Shown piece after piece: positions 28,023 through 36,347 of a DNA stretch of 64,000 bases. The notes below the pieces were generated by a model, which saw only the letters and a list, made by a program, of their open reading frames with translations, had not been told where the DNA came from and ran no database searches. Origin of the DNA: JAJCYK01 sp965212195 (lineage in GTDB: Bacteria > Bacteroidota > Bacteroidia > Cytophagales > Cyclobacteriaceae). The stretch is from positions 372,001 through 436,000 of the forward strand of contig CBDBUW010000010.1 in the NCBI GenBank assembly GCA_965212195.1. The letters run 5' to 3'. Positions within the stretch are counted from its first letter, which is position 1, and each line of letters opens with the position of its first letter. A program made the position numbers and the translations under genes.

Positions 28023-28542
28023 AAAATCGAGATATTATGTGACAACTTCAGGTCATTGATGCAATAAGTTGAGATCAACTACCAATCACTATGATTTTAT
28101 TAATGATGATAATTGACCTTTATCAAGTCCCATCTCAACCCAATTCCGTTTCTTCAATGTGCGCTAGCTCCCTATTACAAACTTTAACAAACATGAATAA
28201 CTCAGTTCAGAACTTTTCTTTGCTGTGGTGGACATCCAACTTATTGGGATAATGAGCAGCCTTCTGGTTGTAGGTCTTCGATTTCGTTGACGATTGGTGC
28301 GTGGTATCGGTGCTGGCCTGTAACGGTTCAGGGTCATTACCTTGTTTGCTAGCCAAATGACTAGCACTATTAATCCGATGCATTCAGGTATGATCAGCCT
28401 GATCAGCAACAGTAACTTATTTTGCAATGGTCATCCCCAGAATTGTATTATACTTATTTTAGCATTATTATGAATTCTTTTTAGACAGGCGGGAAGTTGC
28501 AGGTAAACTTTAGGCAAACTCTTTAACCACCATCCTAGTTAA
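28023..28542. other. 520-bp region between divergent Lon-like and kinase genes
   Basis: This is the divergent upstream region of the Lon-like protease (minus) and the sensor kinase (plus). The only notable reading frame is 28164-28427 on the minus strand, 87 residues, listed separately. Otherwise I see AT-rich sequence expected of promoters and no repeat or hairpin. Confidence 0.5.
28164..28427 (-). CDS. Possible small membrane protein, Arg-rich tail
   Basis: An 87-residue frame starting at ATG 28427. Residues 4-29 are strongly hydrophobic (LLLLIRLIIPECIGLIVLVIWL within it) and could form one membrane helix. The following 30 residues are rich in Arg, Pro and Thr (for example PRTNRQRNRRPTTRR). 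I recognise no family. The composition could also arise by chance from AT-rich intergenic DNA, so the call is weak. Confidence 0.25.
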   Translation of the reverse strand: MQNKLLLLIRLIIPECIGLIVLVIWLANKVMTLNRYRPAPIPRTNRQRNRRPTTRRLLIIPISWMSTTAKKSSELSYSCLLKFVIGS

Positions 28543-30975
28543 ATGAAAAAACCCAGCGCATTTCTAATGGTGCAGTCCATATTGCTTCTTATACTATTGG
28601 TGGGTGCAGTGGTGCTTTATTTCATTAATCAATCCATCGATGAACAGCAGCAAGAAGAGCGGGAATTGCATTTGCAAACCGTCCATGACCGCTCCAGGGA
28701 AGAGATCATAGATGCCATTGACAATTTTACTACTTTGGTAGCCGGAATTCAAACCCATATTAAACACAGTGATACTTTCCCTAACTCGGAAGAATTACAA
28801 AATTTTATTAATGATCTGTTAAACAGTGTCAATTACCAGGATTCCATGGTTGTGTCTTTTATGGACACCTCTCATGTTTTCCGTTATTGCTTTACCCGCG
28901 ATGCTAACGATCCGGCCGAATTAGTGGGTACCTCTTTGGAATCATTCCGGGACAAGGCTTACATCGAAACAATAGATAGCATCTTGAGTAGTGGTGAATT
29001 ATTCATGACAGGTCCTATAAATTTAAAAGAAGGCTGGGTGGGCGCTCCGATAAATTTTCAGGTAGAGCAGAATGGTGAACTTATCGGTTACCTATCACCG
29101 ACTTTAAATTTTAAAACTATCCTAGACCGGGTGTACCGCTTGGAGGATAAAGAGCGCTTTGCCTTTAAATTCACTACCTCCCAAGAATACGATTTTGACA
29201 GGGAACAGGTATACGACGGTTCCAAGGTCTATAATAATCGTCAGGACCCTCAATATTATAAGAATTTTAATTTGAACCCTGAATCATTTGTACATTCCAG
29301 TTTTTCAATTCATGGTTTAAACATGACCATGGCTACCGCTCATAAATTACCATACCAAAGGAGCAGATCAGTTACTTACTTAGGGTATGGCTGGTTTTTG
29401 ATGCTACTAGTTATCATTGGCCTGGTATTGCGGGAAGTATTTTACTATCGTAGTAAAAGCACTCAAGAAGCACAAGAGAAACAACAAGCTATCCAAGAAC
29501 TGTACATTAAAAACTACGCCATAGATTCATCTATAACCCCTATTGCATTGGGTGATTTAGAAGGACGCATTTCCTATGTCAATGATGCTTTCGTGGATCT
29601 TTGGGGGTATGATAGTGCGGACGAGATCATTGGGCGACCTAACGCTGATTTTAGCAGCTCCCCGACAAAGGTAAAAAACATCATGATAAGTCTTCAGCAA
29701 ACTGGTGCCTGGGAAGGTGAGGATATTGCTCGAAAAAAAGACGGCAGTTATTTTCAGATACGGTTAACCGCTAACTTGGTAAAGGATAAAATGAACCAGC
29801 CAGTCTGCACTATGGCCTCTGTTATGGATATTACTGAACAAAAAAGAATACAACAGGAACTTACAGATAGTGAAGCAAATGCCAAATTGCTTTTCGACAA
29901 TTCTGCTATTCCTATATGGGAAGAAGATTTCTCAGATATCAAAAATTACTTTGGCCATTTAACAGATATGGGTGTAGAGAACTATCGGGAATATTTTAAC
30001 CAAGCACCCGAAGAAGTTAAGAGGTTAGCTTCTATGGTAATTATCAACCAGGTAAATGATAAGAGTTTGGAGTTTTATGGCGTGAATAATAAAGAGGAGC
30101 TATTTGAATCGTTGCCAGGTTGGTTCGTGGAAGAGTCCTGGTATGTTTTTAGGGAAGAACTCATTGCATTGGCGGAAGGCAAAACTGATTTCGAAGGTGA
30201 GATTCCCATTGTCACTCCCAATGGTGAACGAAAAGACTTGCTTATGAAATTATCAGTGCCTCCGAAATTTCAAGATACCCTGGGCAAGGTCTTGGTTTCA
30301 TTTATAGATGTAACCGAACGAAAACAGGCCCAGATCAAACAATTAGCGGCCCTGCACGAAGGAGAAGAACGGGAAAGGAAACGGATGGCCAAGGAAATAC
30401 ATGATAGCCTGGGTCAACATTTGGCGGCCGGTAAAATGATGTTGAACTCCATAGAGTTGGCAACCACTTCCTTTAATCCAGAGGATTTTGAATATTTCAA
30501 AAAGGCGCAGGTTATTTTGGATCAGGCTATCGCAGAAGCCAGGAACATTAGCCATGCCTTAATGCCTGCATTGCTTCAACACAAAGGACTGGTCTCGGCT
30601 ATTTTAGAATTGTGCAAAAACCTGGATAGTAGTGCAATAAAGACACATTTTCAGTATTCCGACCTATTGGAGCGAAGGTTTGATCCAAAAATTGAAATGG
30701 CGCTGTTTCGCATAGTGCAAGAGCTCATCACCAACATATTAAAACATGCACAGGCCAGTGAGATACGAATTTCCTTGCAGCTAAATGAAAATACCCTAAT
30801 TTTATCAATAGCCGATAATGGGATTGGTTTTAAAGGAACGCTAGAGGCAATGCACCAGGACGGCATAGGATTGAGAAATATATCAAGTCGGGTTAAAACC
30901 ATGCAAGGAAAATTGACCATTGACAGCTCAAAACAAAAAGGCACCACTGTTATAGCGGCAATACCTATAAAATAA
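28543..30975 (+). CDS. Membrane sensor histidine kinase, PAS-PAS-HisKA_3 (NarL-type partner)
   Basis: The 810-residue protein has TM1 (about 8-28), a ~250-residue periplasmic sensor region of CHASE/Cache-like size, TM2 (about 284-302), two PAS-like domains (about 320-440 and 445-600), and a HisKA_3 dimerisation helix with the phospho-accepting His in MAKEIHDSLGQH (near 620). The HATPase domain has the N box ELITNILKHAQ and G boxes DNGIGF and GIGLRNI. It phosphorylates the LuxR-type response regulator encoded 5 bp downstream. The signal is unknown; the PAS domains contain no obvious heme or flavin motif. Confidence 0.92.
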   Translation: MKKPSAFLMVQSILLLILLVGAVVLYFINQSIDEQQQEERELHLQTVHDRSREEIIDAIDNFTTLVAGIQTHIKHSDTFPNSEELQNFINDLLNSVNYQDSMVVSFMDTSHVFRYCFTRDANDPAELVGTSLESFRDKAYIETIDSILSSGELFMTGPINLKEGWVGAPINFQVEQNGELIGYLSPTLNFKTILDRVYRLEDKERFAFKFTTSQEYDFDREQVYDGSKVYNNRQDPQYYKNFNLNPESFVHSSFSIHGLNMTMATAHKLPYQRSRSVTYLGYGWFLMLLVIIGLVLREVFYYRSKSTQEAQEKQQAIQELYIKNYAIDSSITPIALGDLEGRISYVNDAFVDLWGYDSADEIIGRPNADFSSSPTKVKNIMISLQQTGAWEGEDIARKKDGSYFQIRLTANLVKDKMNQPVCTMASVMDITEQKRIQQELTDSEANAKLLFDNSAIPIWEEDFSDIKNYFGHLTDMGVENYREYFNQAPEEVKRLASMVIINQVNDKSLEFYGVNNKEELFESLPGWFVEESWYVFREELIALAEGKTDFEGEIPIVTPNGERKDLLMKLSVPPKFQDTLGKVLVSFIDVTERKQAQIKQLAALHEGEERERKRMAKEIHDSLGQHLAAGKMMLNSIELATTSFNPEDFEYFKKAQVILDQAIAEARNISHALMPALLQHKGLVSAILELCKNLDSSAIKTHFQYSDLLERRFDPKIEMALFRIVQELITNILKHAQASEIRISLQLNENTLILSIADNGIGFKGTLEAMHQDGIGLRNISSRVKTMQGKLTIDSSKQKGTTVIAAIPIK

Positions 30976-30980
30976 AACTA

Positions 30981-31619
30981 ATGGTAAGGGTTATACTGGC
31001 AGATGACCATGAAATGGTACGTGAAGGAATCAGAGCCTTGCTGCGTAACAATAAAGATATTTGTATTGTTGGAGAAGCCGATTCAGGACATGAAGTATTG
31101 GAACTTCTAGAACATCAAAATGCAGATCTGGTATTGATGGATATAAACATGCCCGGGTTAAATGGAATCAAAGCCACTGAGGCTATTAGGAAATCCCATC
31201 CAGATGTCAAGGTACTAGCGTTATCCATGCACAATGACGATGCTCATATCATCTCAATGTTGGAGGCCGGTGCCAGTGGGTATATCCTAAAGGCTTCCAA
31301 TAAGGAAATACTGAATAAGGCAATTGAGGAAGTCAGCTCCAACAAGACATTCTTCCCTCCGGAAGTGGCACAGACCGTGCTTCAGCGCCATTTAAAACAA
31401 AAAAATCCTTCTGGCAGCCAGGCGGCACTTACTCCCAGAGAAAAGGAAGTACTCTACTGGATTGCCGAGGGATTAACTAATTCCGAAATAGCTGAGAAAC
31501 TTTTTATCAGTAAAAGAACGGCTGATGCCCACCGCCGAAATTTACTGGAAAAGTTGAACCTTAAAAACACTGCCAGCCTGGTGAGGTTTGCGGTAGAACA
31601 TGGTTATACTGTCTTATAA
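30981..31619 (+). CDS. NarL/LuxR-family response regulator
   Basis: A 212-residue regulator with a receiver domain (acidic pair ADDHE, phospho-Asp in LVLMDINMPG near 54, Lys in LKAS) and a C-terminal LuxR HTH with LTPREKEVLYWIAEGLTNSEIA and the recognition helix SKRTADAHRRNLLEKL. Phosphorylation by the upstream kinase should drive DNA binding. The 5 bp spacing makes the pair one operon. The regulon may include the neighbouring stress-like genes; the sequence does not show this. Confidence 0.95.
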   Translation: MVRVILADDHEMVREGIRALLRNNKDICIVGEADSGHEVLELLEHQNADLVLMDINMPGLNGIKATEAIRKSHPDVKVLALSMHNDDAHIISMLEAGASGYILKASNKEILNKAIEEVSSNKTFFPPEVAQTVLQRHLKQKNPSGSQAALTPREKEVLYWIAEGLTNSEIAEKLFISKRTADAHRRNLLEKLNLKNTASLVRFAVEHGYTVL

Positions 31620-31666
31620 TTAAAGTTGACATATCTACCTGATTATAGTTAACCTAGGTGAAAAGA

Positions 31667-31684
31667 CCTATTTTAAAAAATAGG
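31667..31684. repeat. Palindrome downstream of response regulator
   Basis: CCTATTTT-AA-AAAATAGG is a perfect 8+2+8 palindrome about 50 bp after the response regulator stop. AT-rich and without a following T tract, it is a weak candidate for a transcription terminator or a protein-binding site. Confidence 0.35.
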
Positions 31685-31735
31685 CCTATTCGCTGTTACA
31701 TCATACACTTTATTTTCTGATCATTATAGTCCGAT

Positions 31736-31760
31736 TTGTTAAGATTATAATTCTTAACAA
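31736..31760. promoter_or_regulatory. Inverted repeat upstream of receiver gene (candidate operator)
   Basis: TTGTTAAGA and TCTTAACAA are perfect 9-bp arms separated by 7 bp (TTATAAT), ending 30 bp before the receiver gene at 31791. The position and symmetry suit a dimeric regulator site overlapping the promoter. The LuxR-type regulator just upstream is one candidate binder; this is inference. Confidence 0.5.
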
Positions 31761-31790
31761 GGTATACCCAGTTATACTAAAACTACTAGA

Positions 31791-32282
31791 ATGACGAACA
31801 TATTGTTGATCGAAGATCATCTTGAAATATTGGAAAATACCGCAGAATTTTTAGAACTGGACGGCTTCCAGGTAAATTGTGCTACAAATGGATTGGAGGG
31901 TTTGGAAATGGTGTCTCGTATCAAACCTGATTTGATAATTTCTGATATTCTGATGCCGGAAATGGATGGCTATGAACTACTTAAAAAGATAAATCGCGAT
32001 CCTCAAACCAGTTCCATCCCCTTTATTTTTTTAACAGCCAAAGCTGAGAAAAGCGACCGACAGCTGGGTTTGGAAATGGGAGCTGACGACTATCTAACTA
32101 AACCATTCCGTTGTTCCGACCTTTTGAATACCATCCATCATTGTCTGCAAAAAAAGAAAAATCTTGAGGAGCAGTATAAAGATGACTTGGGCGAGCTCAA
32201 CGATTTCATCCTACAAAAAAGAACGGAATTATTGGATTGGCTATCACAAGACGACTATTTAACTAAATATCATGAGCATTAA
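31791..32282 (+). CDS. Single-domain response regulator with C-terminal extension
   Basis: A 163-residue CheY-like receiver. It has the acidic pair LLIEDH, the phospho-Asp in IISDILMPEMDG (near 53), the conserved Thr in FLTAKAE and the Lys in YLTKPF. About 40 residues rich in Lys, Glu and Asp follow the receiver and match no DNA-binding domain. The stop overlaps the start of the CBM48 gene by 11 bp. It may receive phosphate from the upstream kinase or from one elsewhere. Confidence 0.92.
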   Translation: MTNILLIEDHLEILENTAEFLELDGFQVNCATNGLEGLEMVSRIKPDLIISDILMPEMDGYELLKKINRDPQTSSIPFIFLTAKAEKSDRQLGLEMGADDYLTKPFRCSDLLNTIHHCLQKKKNLEEQYKDDLGELNDFILQKRTELLDWLSQDDYLTKYHEH

Positions 32283-32580
32283 AAAACGCTATCTCAAGAC
32301 CCAGCCATGTTGCCAAGTAACTTTCAATTTGCCCAAAAAATTAGCTCAAGAGGGAGAAAAAGCCTGTGTGGTAGGTGAATTTAATCAATGGAGCATTGAG
32401 GCCACACCTATGAAGAAGATGAGAAATGGCAATTTCAAGGTAACCGTTGACTTGGATCCTGATCGCGAATATCAATTTAGGTACCTAATCGACGGTCAAT
32501 TTTGGCAAAATGATGAACAAGCTGATAAAAGGATACCAAACAACTATTCTGGAGATGAAAATTCAGTCATTATACTTTAA
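32272..32580 (+). CDS. CBM48 / isoamylase early-set (glycogen-binding) domain protein
   Basis: A 102-residue protein made of one CBM48-type beta sandwich. The CVVGEFNQWS loop with its Trp, the middle strand GNFKVTVDL and the YQFRYLIDGQFW stretch match the glycogen-binding domains of AMPK-beta and isoamylases. No catalytic domain is attached. It overlaps the receiver gene by 11 bp (32272-32282) and is followed 62 bp later by a second receiver gene, so it is embedded in signalling genes. It may localise a partner to glycogen; partner unknown. Confidence 0.88.
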   Translation: MSIKKRYLKTQPCCQVTFNLPKKLAQEGEKACVVGEFNQWSIEATPMKKMRNGNFKVTVDLDPDREYQFRYLIDGQFWQNDEQADKRIPNNYSGDENSVIIL

Positions 32581-32642
32581 TCCGTGCATGATAATTTTCA
32601 AATTATAAATACTGATAAATTTTGCAAAACACATACGCAAAC

Positions 32643-33071
32643 ATGAAAAAGCTAAATGTGCTGATCGTAGATGACTTTGCCATAATGCGAGATACCTTGA
32701 AAGCGTTTTTGAGGCGCGAGGGCAATATCAACGTAGTGGGCATGGTAGAGAATGGTATGAGGGCGGTCGAACTGGTTAAGAAAGTACCGGTTGATGTAAT
32801 TTTAATGGATATTAGTATGCCATTCATGGATGGAATTAAAGCCACTAAAGTAATAAGCGAATGCTGTCCGCATATCAATATCCTTATACTGACCATGCAT
32901 GATGAGATCAGTCTGCTCTCTGAGGCCTTGAAAGCCGGAGCCTCGGGTTATTTGACTAAACCAATAAGCAGAGCTGCTTTAATGGAGGCTATCCAATCAA
33001 TACACCAGGGCAAATACTATTTGGGTTTTAAAACCAGTATGTCTAAGTCTGTGATGAGCGCCAATCCTTAG
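32643..33071 (+). CDS. Single-domain response regulator
   Basis: ATG 32643 is preferred over the TTG at 32622; this gives 142 residues. The receiver has the acidic pair VDDF, phospho-Asp in ILMDISMPFMDG and Lys in YLTKPI, and ends shortly after the last helix, with no output domain. It resembles the receiver of NarL-type regulators. Its role may be phosphate sink or protein partner of the upstream kinase. Confidence 0.9.
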   Translation: MKKLNVLIVDDFAIMRDTLKAFLRREGNINVVGMVENGMRAVELVKKVPVDVILMDISMPFMDGIKATKVISECCPHINILILTMHDEISLLSEALKAGASGYLTKPISRAALMEAIQSIHQGKYYLGFKTSMSKSVMSANP

Positions 33072-33215
33072 TTCAACAATTGATCAAAATCCCAGGCCAA
33101 GTAATTTTGATCTCCTTCGATCTCCATCTGCAGGCCAGCAGGGTTGATAGTTAACGGTGGAGCCAAGGGAACGCAAGATAGACGGTGTTTGTGACGATCT
33201 AACTATTTTCCATGG

Positions 33216-33280
33216 GGCGCCCCACCACCCACCCACTTTTAAATTACCTATTCAGGGTAACGCTAGTTGAGATTGGGGAA
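33216..33280 (+). repeat. 65-bp direct repeat, copy 1
   Basis: Starts GGCGCCCCACCACCC and ends GATTGGGGAA. It matches copy 2 over 65 bp, differing only within five bases after position 20. Beyond the ends the two sequences diverge. Confidence 0.9.
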
Positions 33281-33556
33281 AAATTATTTAATGGTGGACG
33301 CCTGCAGTAAGCGGGGGTTGACTACCTTAACTAGCTCCTTCGCTCCAGAGCTTCGACTTTCGGTGAAAGCTTCAGTGCTAGGTGACGGCGGACGGTGAAC
33401 CGTGAAACGTGGACGGTTGACGGTTTTTTAAGAAACCCGGACACCCGGACTAATTTCGGGACCGGTGTCTACTGAAATTGAATGATGATGAACTATGGAT
33501 ACCTGTAACGGCAGGGGCAATTGGCGTCTCTGAGGATTTTCAAAAACGTTTTCAGA

Positions 33557-33621
33557 GGCGCCCCACCACCCACCCATTATCAAATTACCTATTCAGGGTA
33601 ACGCTAGTTGAGATTGGGGAA
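33557..33621 (+). repeat. 65-bp direct repeat, copy 2
   Basis: The second copy, 341 bp downstream of the first in the same orientation. Within one frame both copies encode the same peptide except for one residue (a Leu/Ser difference), which could be chance or a trace of coding history. Confidence 0.9.
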
Positions 33622-33827
33622 GATTTTTTTATGCCTACTCACATCGCTATTCCTCAAACTAGTATTTTAGCGCACTAGCAACCACAGGTGGGTCGTACAC
33701 CTTCTTTGTTAATTCATTGGTTGAAGCGTATGGTCCTGTCTAAAATCACCTTAAGTTCATGACTTTAGTCATGGCTTTTACCGGTCAACCACCTGATTTT
33801 AACAGCCAACCAAAAACATCGTAAATA

Positions 33828-34010
33828 ATGGCTGATAAAAAAGACGACAAAAGCACCTGGGCCATCGGAGGTGGAGTAATCATGGGTGTAGGTGGAGGAT
33901 TCTTCTTCCTGCCCCACGCACCTATGATGTTCGTAGGATGTATATTATTAGGTCTGGGAGTTGGGCTGATAGTCACCTCTATCCTATCCAGAGATCAAAA
34001 ACCGGGCTAA
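33828..34010 (+). CDS. Small two-helix membrane protein, Gly-rich
   Basis: A 60-residue frame with a charged start (MADKKDDK) and two hydrophobic segments, the first Gly-rich (AIGGGVIMGVGGGFFFL) and the second (VGCILLGLGVGLIVTSIL), ending in a charged tail. Charge distribution and clean start suggest a real gene. No family is recognised. It converges on the YceI-like gene, with 16 bp between them. Confidence 0.6.
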   Translation: MADKKDDKSTWAIGGGVIMGVGGGFFFLPHAPMMFVGCILLGLGVGLIVTSILSRDQKPG

Positions 34011-34026
34011 GGCCTGGAGAGGCGAC

Positions 34027-34557
34027 CTACTTTTGGTACGCCCTAACCCAAATTTCGACGGTAACCTTATCTTCCAAAATAATGCTGTTGCCGCCGATAT
34101 GGTAATCTCTGCGATCGATCTGGAAACTCCCTTGAAGCAGGGCCTGTTTATCCTTTAAGTTACAGGTGAAAGGGAAGGTAATCTGACGCTGTTCTCCCTT
34201 CAGGTTCAGAAAAAAATCTCCCAGGTATTCATTGGGGCTGGTTTGCTGGAAACCCAGGGATACCAGGGTAATACGTGGAAAATCAGCGCTATTGAAATAG
34301 TCGGAGCGACGAAGATGTTTATCGCGGATTCGAATTCCGGTGTCTACGGAGGAGGCCTCTATTGAAGCTCTGATTTGGGCGTTTTCCAATTCATAGGGAT
34401 CGAAGATCATTTGCAGGTCCAGACCCTCAAAGCTACCATCAATCAACACCCCGGCATTCTTTATTTTAAAGGCAATGCGAGAGGAATCTACCATCCACTG
34501 CTGACAGATAAGGCTTCCGGGAACCCAAAGCACTATGAAACATAACCATCCCCACAT
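34027..34557 (-). CDS. YceI-family secreted lipid-binding-like protein
   Basis: A 176-residue protein with an N-terminal signal peptide and the YceI lipocalin-like pattern: WMVDSSRIAFKIKNAG, then IEASSVDTGIRIRDKHLRR-DYF, DFPRITL, and GSFQIDRRDYHIG. Family members bind polyisoprenoid or amphiphilic ligands in the periplasm. It starts 1 bp after the stop of the diheme cytochrome gene, so it is translated from the same message; YceI proteins often travel with cytochromes. Confidence 0.85.
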   Translation of the reverse strand: MWGWLCFIVLWVPGSLICQQWMVDSSRIAFKIKNAGVLIDGSFEGLDLQMIFDPYELENAQIRASIEASSVDTGIRIRDKHLRRSDYFNSADFPRITLVSLGFQQTSPNEYLGDFFLNLKGEQRQITFPFTCNLKDKQALLQGSFQIDRRDYHIGGNSIILEDKVTVEIWVRAYQK

Positions 34558-34558
34558 A

Positions 34559-36124
34559 TCATAAGGTTTTTAAAAAGGCAATCAAGGCCTGTTTATCTTC
34601 ATCGGACAGGTCCATCCCAAAGTCGTGGCCAGTAACTGCTTGAGTAGTCACTCTGGCTGATCTGAATCCGGTGGGAACATAGTCATCCTGCAGACGACCG
34701 GGGTCAAAGATATCTTCCAGTGTAGCTAATTGACCATTGTGGAAGAAGGGTCCTCGATACCACAGACCTCTCAATGAAGGGATTTTATAGTAACCAGTAC
34801 CTCTGCGGCTGGTCATAGTGGTAGTAGGATCAGTTTCCACAGAGACATTGAAAATATCGTACTTTTCAAAGTGCTGTGGGGGTGGTTCAAAGCCCTTGGC
34901 AGGGGTGATCATATTGTTAGTATAAAGGGGCGGGGTATGGCAGGTGACACATCCTTGTTCATTGAAAATTCGCTCCCCCCTCTGCAAAACTTCTTTGGGA
35001 AAATTATTATGGTTAACCGGAGGTACCAGTGAATAGATGTATTGGGTTAAGGCATACAATTGGGCGTCGGTATATCGCTTGGCATCATAGCCAAAGGCGT
35101 GATCCCAGTCATTTGGCAATGGTAGCTTCTTGGATTTCTTGAGATCCATGGGAATAAAATCATTATAGGAGATCAGCATGTCCATTCCTTGATTCAAAGC
35201 AGCGTAACGCATGAGGTCCACCGGTGATTCGTGTCGCATAAGCCCGGTATTGTCAAGGTATTTTATGTCTTCTATACCAATTAGACTAGGTACGGCCAAC
35301 GGCAAGTTAAATGCAGCGCCTTGCCGAGACATCACACCATTGGGTCGAGCTTTCAGGTCTTCTATGAATTGCACCGTGGAACGATTTAAAATGGAATCTC
35401 CATATTCCGGAGCCCACGGGGTAAATAGCAATCCGTAGGTTCCGGGGTTTATGGCCTGTGCAGGAATTTTGAACTTATTCACGATATGAGCAAAGCCGGC
35501 GTCAAATGCATGATTGCCTTGTGCCCCAATTATGAGTTCGCCCTGTTCAGTTACCCTGGTATGGCAAGTGGCACAGGAGAGATCACCATACTGTACTTTA
35601 CCTTTCTCGGTGATGACGTACTTGGCAAATGGGTAGATACCTTCTCTGGTAAGGGGATCTCCCGAATCAGCAAAGTATGCGGAATCCAGATGGCTGCCAA
35701 AGGAACTGTCTGGTCCAGAAATGGCAGCGGGCCAAAAGAAGACATGTTCTCCTGCTTTTATCCAATCTTCCTGGTTGCGTATGTTATTCAGGTCAAAGAC
35801 TATTTCAGGTTCCAAGGTTTTGAGTGAATCTATATAACCTGGGGGTTCCTGTCCTTTAGCATATACTGGATAGGTTTTGTAAATGATATGCTCCGGAAGC
35901 GATGTATAGTAGGATTCCGGAGCATATGATAGTCGAAACGAAGTATCCGGTGGTGGCAAGTGGGATTCTTCGATCCCTTTTATATCCCAGGTCTTGGGGA
36001 TATCCCATTCGTATATCTTGAAGGCACTAGAGAGTATGAAAATAAATATGACAAGGCCCGTTAGTAAATTTTTGTATTTCTTGAGCCAGTGCCTGATGTG
36101 TAATCTCTTGAAGTGTAGTCTCAT
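34559..36124 (-). CDS. Di-heme cytochrome c peroxidase-family protein
   Basis: A 521-residue exported protein with an N-terminal membrane segment (about 20-36) and two heme-c sites, CATCH near residue 184 and CVTCH near 390. The SLRGLWYRGPFFHNGQLATLEDIFDP region after the second heme (within 20-residue pieces: LRGLWYRGPFFHNG, then LEDIFDPG) is typical of the bacterial diheme peroxidase/MauG group. The longer N-terminal heme domain differs from classical CcpA. It may reduce hydrogen peroxide or modify a partner protein. It is in an operon with YceI downstream. Confidence 0.88.
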   Translation of the reverse strand: MRLHFKRLHIRHWLKKYKNLLTGLVIFIFILSSAFKIYEWDIPKTWDIKGIEESHLPPPDTSFRLSYAPESYYTSLPEHIIYKTYPVYAKGQEPPGYIDSLKTLEPEIVFDLNNIRNQEDWIKAGEHVFFWPAAISGPDSSFGSHLDSAYFADSGDPLTREGIYPFAKYVITEKGKVQYGDLSCATCHTRVTEQGELIIGAQGNHAFDAGFAHIVNKFKIPAQAINPGTYGLLFTPWAPEYGDSILNRSTVQFIEDLKARPNGVMSRQGAAFNLPLAVPSLIGIEDIKYLDNTGLMRHESPVDLMRYAALNQGMDMLISYNDFIPMDLKKSKKLPLPNDWDHAFGYDAKRYTDAQLYALTQYIYSLVPPVNHNNFPKEVLQRGERIFNEQGCVTCHTPPLYTNNMITPAKGFEPPPQHFEKYDIFNVSVETDPTTTMTSRRGTGYYKIPSLRGLWYRGPFFHNGQLATLEDIFDPGRLQDDYVPTGFRSARVTTQAVTGHDFGMDLSDEDKQALIAFLKTL

Positions 36125-36347
36125 GATGGTTTTAGGTAAATTGGATGATGATCCAAAGTTAAATACCCCTTCCCCACCGGTCTAACACACATTGCCCATC
36201 TTTTAACACATATGTCACATCGCAACTTATAAATAGTCAAAGGTTACTCTTAATCACTTTTTCATTAACAGATAGCCACTGAAAATCGTAAATTAATGTT
36301 GATCATTTTTGCGCCCGAGGATTGAAGGAATTCAAAAAGAAGGACTT

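Larger units (their letters stand above)
33072..33827. other. 756-bp gene-poor region with repeated segment
   Basis: No convincing gene is seen. The region holds two copies of a 65-bp direct repeat (33216-33280 and 33557-33621) and between them a GACGG/ACCGT-rich stretch (about 33382-33433) built of short repeated and inverted GGACGGT-like units. A frame at 33478-33678 (66 residues) spans the second repeat but resembles no family. The region looks like remnants of a mobile or intergenic repeat family. Confidence 0.6.

Noticed and set aside
33478..33678. 66-residue frame overlapping the second direct repeat
   Set aside because: It runs through the repeat and GC-rich intergenic units, resembles no family and lacks a convincing ribosome-binding site.
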